Assembly (NCBI GenBank): GCA_029883255.1
Contig: JAOUJL010000049.1
Location: 1-9,174, forward strand
Length of the DNA: 9,174 nt
DNA from: Candidatus Bathyarchaeota archaeon
GTDB lineage: Archaea; Thermoproteota; Bathyarchaeia; Bathyarchaeales; Bathyarchaeaceae
Direction: 5' to 3'
Both the position numbers and the translations under genes were made by a program. Below are positions 5,408-9,174 of the stretch, piece after piece. The number at the start of each line of letters is the position of its first letter. Position 1 is the stretch's first letter. The notes beneath the pieces were generated by a model. The model was not told the DNA's origin. It was given only the letters and a program-made list of their open reading frames with translations, and did not search any database.

Positions 5408-7159
5408 CTAGCGATGGGCGAAATATACGGTCAACTTCTCATCCAAATTGTCAACTCGAACAAAACCGAAACGTTCAAACTGAATGATATCATCCAGACG
5501 TAACTCCTTACAGGAATTTTCAGCAGTGCCTTTAACTACAGAAGCATCTGGCATCACAACTTCACATGGGATACCCGTATCATGTGGAAGCCAGTGAATC
5601 AAGGTAGCGCCCACTTTTTTCGCTTCCTCATGAGACTTGCTATGAAAAACCGCCTGAACGCCATGCTTTGTGACTTTTTCAACCTGAAAGTTGAACAACC
5701 CCATAAAGCGCATTTTTTTATGCTTCCCCATGAGTTTCAAATCGTCGCTGGAAACCCAGAAGGATACTCTACCCTCTTTCGGCTTTATGTCAAAGGAGCG
5801 GAAGCCTCTTTCCGTCTTGTCTGGATGCAGAGGTATCTTAGCAGTGAATGTATGTGGGACTTTCTTTACTATCAGTTTTTTTGGGTCACCCACAAAGAAG
5901 TATCGATTTGCGACTGGGTCAATTGTTTTCCGATTGTAGGCGTAGAGGTTCTCCCAGCTTAGCGTCACATCGGCGGTCTTAGGTCCAACATCAATTATTA
6001 GACGCCTTATAGCTTCAGCCGTTATCCCTCTCCTCCTCAAAGCGGCAAACGTGGCAAGTCTCGGGTCATCCCAACTCTTGAACAAACCAGTCCTAAGTCC
6101 CTGCACAATCACAGATTTGCTGAGAGAAGCGCCTGTTATTTTAAGTCTGCCATAATGAATGGTCTCGGGATACTTCCATCCAAAGTGTTGATACATATAC
6201 TCCTGTCGCGTCTGATTGGTTAAATGCTCCTTTCCTCGTATGATGTGAGTTACGCCCATTAGATGATCGTCGACACCACAGGCGAAGTTGTAGAGAGGCC
6301 AGACACAGTACTTGCTGCCCACCCTTGGATGGCTATACTTCTTTGTGTCAATGATCCTCAGCGCTGGCCAGTCTCGAACTGCAGGATTCGGGTGATCCAA
6401 GTCAGTCTTAATTCTCACAACGGCTTTCCCTTCGCCATAAGTTCCGTCTAGCATATGTTTCCAGCGTACAACGTTTTCTTCCGGTGTTAGGCTTCTACAT
6501 GGACACGGTTGCCTTGTCATTACTTTTTTTCGGAACTCTTCGCGCTTGCAAGTGCAAACGTAGGCATTGCCGCGTCTAAGGATTTTTTCTGCGTGTTCAT
6601 AATATATGGGGAGTCTGTCGCTTTGGATGAATTCGGCATTCCATTTACATCCGAGCCACATTATATCTTCTCTTATGAGGTCGTAGAATTGCAGGGCAGA
6701 TTTTTTCAGTCTTGGGTCTGTATCTTCGAAACGGAGGTAGAACAAACCGTTGTACATTTTCGCATATTCGTAGCAGAGGATTATTGCTCTAGCCGACCCC
6801 AAATGTAAAAGACAGTCTGGATTTGGTGCAAAACGGGTGACAACCTGCTTGTAATTCTCAGCATTTGGCAATGACGGAAGTATCCTCTCTACCTCAGCTT
6901 TTTCCTTAACTAAGGCCTCCGGCCACTTCTCCTCAACGATCCCTCTCTGCCTATCTGGAGAAAGCTTGTTAATCTCTCGGACAGCCCCCGCAATGACTGA
7001 GGCAACCTCCTTTACCCTCGTTTTAAGATGCGGACATTCTGCGAGTAATTTGCCGAGAACAGGCCCCGCTCGCGCTTTTCCTCCATAGTTAAGCGCATTC
7101 AAAAGCGCAATCTTCCGAATGATTTTCCTGAGTTCCGTATTTGAAGTTGAGTTTGCCAC
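5408..7159 (-). CDS. gltX: Glutamyl-tRNA synthetase, archaeal type
   Basis: Class I aminoacyl-tRNA synthetase that charges tRNA-Glu with glutamate in the cytoplasm. The 583-residue length and layout fit the archaeal/eukaryotic GluRS-GlnRS branch. A helical N-terminal extension (about 1-95) precedes the Rossmann catalytic core, with the HIGH-type motif LLHLGSARA (117-125), FEDTDPR (144-150) and the KMSKS-type loop SLSKS (345-349). A Cys cluster CTC...CPC (202-204 and 219-221) probably binds zinc. The C-terminal third (about 410-583) is rich in beta-strands, as expected for the anticodon-binding barrels. In archaea lacking a separate GlnRS the family is often non-discriminating and also charges tRNA-Gln, with GatDE correcting it; this cannot be told from the window. 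The start is GTG with GGAG (7166-7169 on the complement) 6 nt upstream. It lies 18 nt after the idsA stop and is the last gene of the operon. GlnRS is the only serious alternative. Confidence 0.95.
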   Translation of the reverse strand: MANSTSNTELRKIIRKIALLNALNYGGKARAGPVLGKLLAECPHLKTRVKEVASVIAGAVREINKLSPDRQRGIVEEKWPEALVKEKAEVERILPSLPNAENYKQVVTRFAPNPDCLLHLGSARAIILCYEYAKMYNGLFYLRFEDTDPRLKKSALQFYDLIREDIMWLGCKWNAEFIQSDRLPIYYEHAEKILRRGNAYVCTCKREEFRKKVMTRQPCPCRSLTPEENVVRWKHMLDGTYGEGKAVVRIKTDLDHPNPAVRDWPALRIIDTKKYSHPRVGSKYCVWPLYNFACGVDDHLMGVTHIIRGKEHLTNQTRQEYMYQHFGWKYPETIHYGRLKITGASLSKSVIVQGLRTGLFKSWDDPRLATFAALRRRGITAEAIRRLIIDVGPKTADVTLSWENLYAYNRKTIDPVANRYFFVGDPKKLIVKKVPHTFTAKIPLHPDKTERGFRSFDIKPKEGRVSFWVSSDDLKLMGKHKKMRFMGLFNFQVEKVTKHGVQAVFHSKSHEEAKKVGATLIHWLPHDTGIPCEVVMPDASVVKGTAENSCKELRLDDIIQFERFGFVRVDNLDEKLTVYFAHR

Positions 7160-7177
7160 TTGATTCTCCGTGCCTAA

Positions 7178-8254
7178 TCAGATTTTTCTTTCAACGAGAT
7201 AACTAGAGAATGCCTTTAACTCTTCCTTTGCATTTGATGGCGGTAGAAACTCGTCGATTTCTTTCCAGCTTTCTTTCATCATGTTTCGTGCATACTCTTT
7301 TGCGTATTCTATTGAACCATATTTTCTGATTATGTCGATCGCTTCGTTTCTTATTTTTTGGTCGGTTGTATGCATGTTGAGAATTTCTATCAACCTTTCT
7401 TTGTCTCCAGCCTCCGCTTTTTTTAGTGCGTGAATCACCATCAAGGTTCGTTTTCCCTCCGTAATGTCTGGACCGAGTCCACCCTTTCCCTGGGCGAATT
7501 TTTCACTGACTAGGTCGAGGATGTCGTCCTGTATCTGAAAGGCTACGGCAAGTGTCTCTGCGAATTTTCCTATATTTTCAATCAAATCGTTATCAGCATC
7601 TGCTAGTACGGCGGCCATCTTCGCTGACATTCTTGCTAAGGTTCCAGTCTTGTATATGCACATCTGGAGATACTGGTTTTCTGTGATTTCGTCGGCGTTT
7701 ACTAATCCTCTGTGCCATACGATGTCTGTTGCTTGTCCAAAGCTTATGTTGATCATTTCTTGCACGTAGATTTCGTAGAGTCTAGTCAGTTTTTCTTTAG
7801 AAAGTTTGTCCTTGTTTTTGACTAAGGTTAGCAATGGCAGATAGTACATTGCGTTTCCCGCGTTGACTGCGATGTCGAGGCCGAACAATTTGTACGTGCA
7901 GGGTTTGCCTCTCCGAAATTCCGACGAGTCTTCGATGTCGTCTATTATTATTGTTCCGTTGTGGATGACTTCTGGGATTATGGCGAAATCTAAGAACTCG
8001 TTTGGGTTTTTGCCGAGAGCTTCGCAGACTAAAAGGAAAAGGGTTGGCCTCCATCTTTTGCCGCCTCTGTCTAAAAATTCCCATATGGGTTCTGCTATTG
8101 CTTTGTTTATAGCTTCAGAACTGTATTCGTATGCTGGTGGACCAAGTGTAAAAACCAAGGAATCTTTGTCGTATCTCCTTGGGATGTGTTTTTCTATTAT
8201 TTTATCAATTATTGGGGCTTTCTCTTTCAGAAGTTTTTCAACATCTATTTTCAT
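7178..8254 (-). CDS. idsA: Polyprenyl (geranylgeranyl-type) diphosphate synthase
   Basis: All-trans prenyltransferase that condenses isopentenyl diphosphate onto allylic diphosphates to make the long-chain precursor of archaeal ether lipids. The 358-residue protein carries GGKRWRP (64-70), the first Asp-rich motif DDIED (105-109) followed by FRRGKP (113-118), and the second Asp-rich motif DDILD (243-247) with GPDITEGKRT (261-270). All residues for Mg2+-diphosphate binding are present. The residues just before the first motif (HNGTIII, 98-104) are small or aliphatic at the positions that cap the product pocket, so C20 or longer is plausible and C15 less so. The ATG abuts the fni TAG with no gap, which points to coupling; only a weak GTGG-like ribosome site lies upstream. 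gltX follows after 18 nt. The assignment to idsA is by family and context; the exact chain length is unknown. Confidence 0.9.
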   Translation of the reverse strand: MKIDVEKLLKEKAPIIDKIIEKHIPRRYDKDSLVFTLGPPAYEYSSEAINKAIAEPIWEFLDRGGKRWRPTLFLLVCEALGKNPNEFLDFAIIPEVIHNGTIIIDDIEDSSEFRRGKPCTYKLFGLDIAVNAGNAMYYLPLLTLVKNKDKLSKEKLTRLYEIYVQEMINISFGQATDIVWHRGLVNADEITENQYLQMCIYKTGTLARMSAKMAAVLADADNDLIENIGKFAETLAVAFQIQDDILDLVSEKFAQGKGGLGPDITEGKRTLMVIHALKKAEAGDKERLIEILNMHTTDQKIRNEAIDIIRKYGSIEYAKEYARNMMKESWKEIDEFLPPSNAKEELKAFSSYLVERKI

Positions 8255-9174
8255 CTAACCACTTTCTCTTCTTCTCGCATACCGTTCAAGTTGGAAGCCT
8301 CGCATTCGCAACCATTCAGCTGTCTTTCCGGTTAACACGAGTGGAGCCTTCTTTATTTTTTGAGTGGATTCTGCTCCTACAAGGAACATGGTGTTTTTTA
8401 ACTCTTCTATTATGAATCGAAGCACTTTTTTAACCTTGTTTGAGTCTTTTGTGGCGGGGCGTAAGATTGGTGAAGCCATACCAGCTAGACTTGCGCCTAG
8501 CGCTAAACTCTTTGCGACGTCTATTCCAGAGCGCACTCCGCCCGAGGCTATGACTGGGAGATTTACGGATTGGACGACCTCGACGAGGCTTGCAGCGGTG
8601 GGTATGCCCCAGTCCCAGAAGTCTTCGCCGAGCTTCTGACGGAATTTGTCTTTCATTTTTTTCGCTCGGTGATATTCGACTGCTGCCCAGCTTGTTCCTC
8701 CGACCCCTGCCACATCTATTCCTGCTACCCCTGAGGCTTCAAGCATTTTTGCTTCTTCGGCTTCTACGCCCGCACCCGTTTCCTTAGCTATGATTGGGAT
8801 GTCAAGTGCCTGCGTGATTTCTCTGATTTTCTTGAGGACACCGACGTAGTTTGTTTCTCCTTCCGGTTGGATGACTTCTTGCAACGGGTTTAGGTGAATG
8901 GCTAGTGCGTCGGCGTCTATCATTTCCACAGCTTTTCTGGCTTGCTTGACATCGTATCCTCTGACGAGCTGGGGTGCTCCAATGTTGGCTATGAGAAAGG
9001 CGTTAGGTGCTTTTTTCCTAGTGACTGAAAACGTGTTTTCTAGTTTTGGGTTCTCAATGGCGGCTCGTTGGCTTCCAACTCCCATTCCTAAGCCTAGCTC
9101 CTCCACCGCTTCGGCTATGGCTGCGTTGATTTTCGCCGTTTCTGTGGCTCCTCCTGTCATGGCTTCGACGATGA
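8255..9174 (-). CDS. fni: Isopentenyl-diphosphate delta-isomerase type 2 (5' end cut by window edge)
   Basis: FMN-dependent enzyme that interconverts isopentenyl and dimethylallyl diphosphate, feeding the adjacent prenyl synthase. The frame stays open to the window end, reading IVEA before the Met at 9160, and MTGG is a normal internal motif of the family, so this Met is not the start and roughly 40-60 N-terminal residues lie outside. Counting from that Met, one sees MTGG (1-4), GSQRAAIE (29-36), IHLNPLQE (88-95, with the Gln and Glu corresponding to the catalytic Gln and Mg2+-binding Glu of characterised enzymes), QPEGE (98-102), KETGAG (126-131), GVGGTSW (152-158) and SGGVRSG (206-212) for FMN phosphate binding. 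All key residues are present. It is first of the visible minus-strand operon; the mevalonate-pathway kinases that often precede it would lie beyond the window. Confidence 0.95.
   Translation of the reverse strand, partial: IVEAMTGGATETAKINAAIAEAVEELGLGMGVGSQRAAIENPKLENTFSVTRKKAPNAFLIANIGAPQLVRGYDVKQARKAVEMIDADALAIHLNPLQEVIQPEGETNYVGVLKKIREITQALDIPIIAKETGAGVEAEEAKMLEASGVAGIDVAGVGGTSWAAVEYHRAKKMKDKFRQKLGEDFWDWGIPTAASLVEVVQSVNLPVIASGGVRSGIDVAKSLALGASLAGMASPILRPATKDSNKVKKVLRFIIEELKNTMFLVGAESTQKIKKAPLVLTGKTAEWLRMRGFQLERYARRRESG

Noticed and set aside
5582..5962. 126-codon plus-strand open frame inside gltX
   Set aside because: It is antisense to an unmistakable GluRS coding region and shows no family resemblance or ribosome-binding site; a shadow frame.
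7863..8258. 131-codon plus-strand open frame antisense to idsA
   Set aside because: It overlaps the conserved Asp-rich motif region of idsA on the opposite strand; composition-driven shadow.
1..9174. CRISPR array, insertion sequence, integrase or attachment site
   Set aside because: No regularly spaced direct repeats, no transposase or integrase motifs, and no terminal repeats were seen; gene content is chromosomal housekeeping plus a pilus-like operon.

Overview
The window looks like a chromosomal segment of an uncultivated archaeon of the TACK group, with a Bathyarchaeia-like member my best guess. The evidence is a FlaI-type secretion ATPase with class III signal-peptide pilin machinery, an archaeal-type GluRS, a type 2 isopentenyl-diphosphate isomerase next to a polyprenyl synthase, a Cys-pair-rich domain matching my memory of the thaumarchaeal output domain TackOD1, and Shine-Dalgarno plus TATA-like signals of archaeal type. 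The lineage call is inference; no database was searched. The ten genes end with TGA (5) or TAG (5) and never TAA, and GTG or TTG starts are common.

Region 1 (1-3091, + strand) is a tightly packed type IV pilus-like operon. It holds the C-terminal two thirds of an assembly ATPase (cut by the window edge), two separate platform membrane proteins that correspond to the two T2SF halves of FlaJ/TadC, and a small pilin-like protein with a prepilin peptidase site. Spacings are 0-12 nt, with a 4-nt overlap between the first two genes. Positions 3092-3269 form a convergent intergenic gap with two micro-ORF candidates.

Region 2 (3270-5233) is a divergent pair. On the minus strand lies a 325-aa protein with a helix-rich N-terminus, a multi-Cys-pair zinc domain (TackOD1-like) and a C-terminal domain resembling a restriction-endonuclease fold that seems to lack the catalytic lysine. 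On the plus strand lie two coupled unknown genes, an 81-aa soluble protein and a 164-aa four-helix membrane protein. The 241-bp AT-rich divergent promoter region carries a long interrupted inverted repeat (4261-4324) close to the predicted start site of the zinc-protein gene. A stem-loop followed by a T-rich tract (5257-5298) probably ends the plus-strand pair.

Region 3 (5408-9174, - strand) is a housekeeping operon transcribed as fni - idsA - gltX: isopentenyl-diphosphate isomerase type 2 (N-terminus cut by the window edge), a long-chain/geranylgeranyl diphosphate synthase and glutamyl-tRNA synthetase. The first two supply and elongate the isoprenoid units for archaeal membrane lipids, and gltX rides on the same transcript, an order known from many archaea. 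The RNase J gene often found between fni and idsA is absent here; fni and idsA abut directly.
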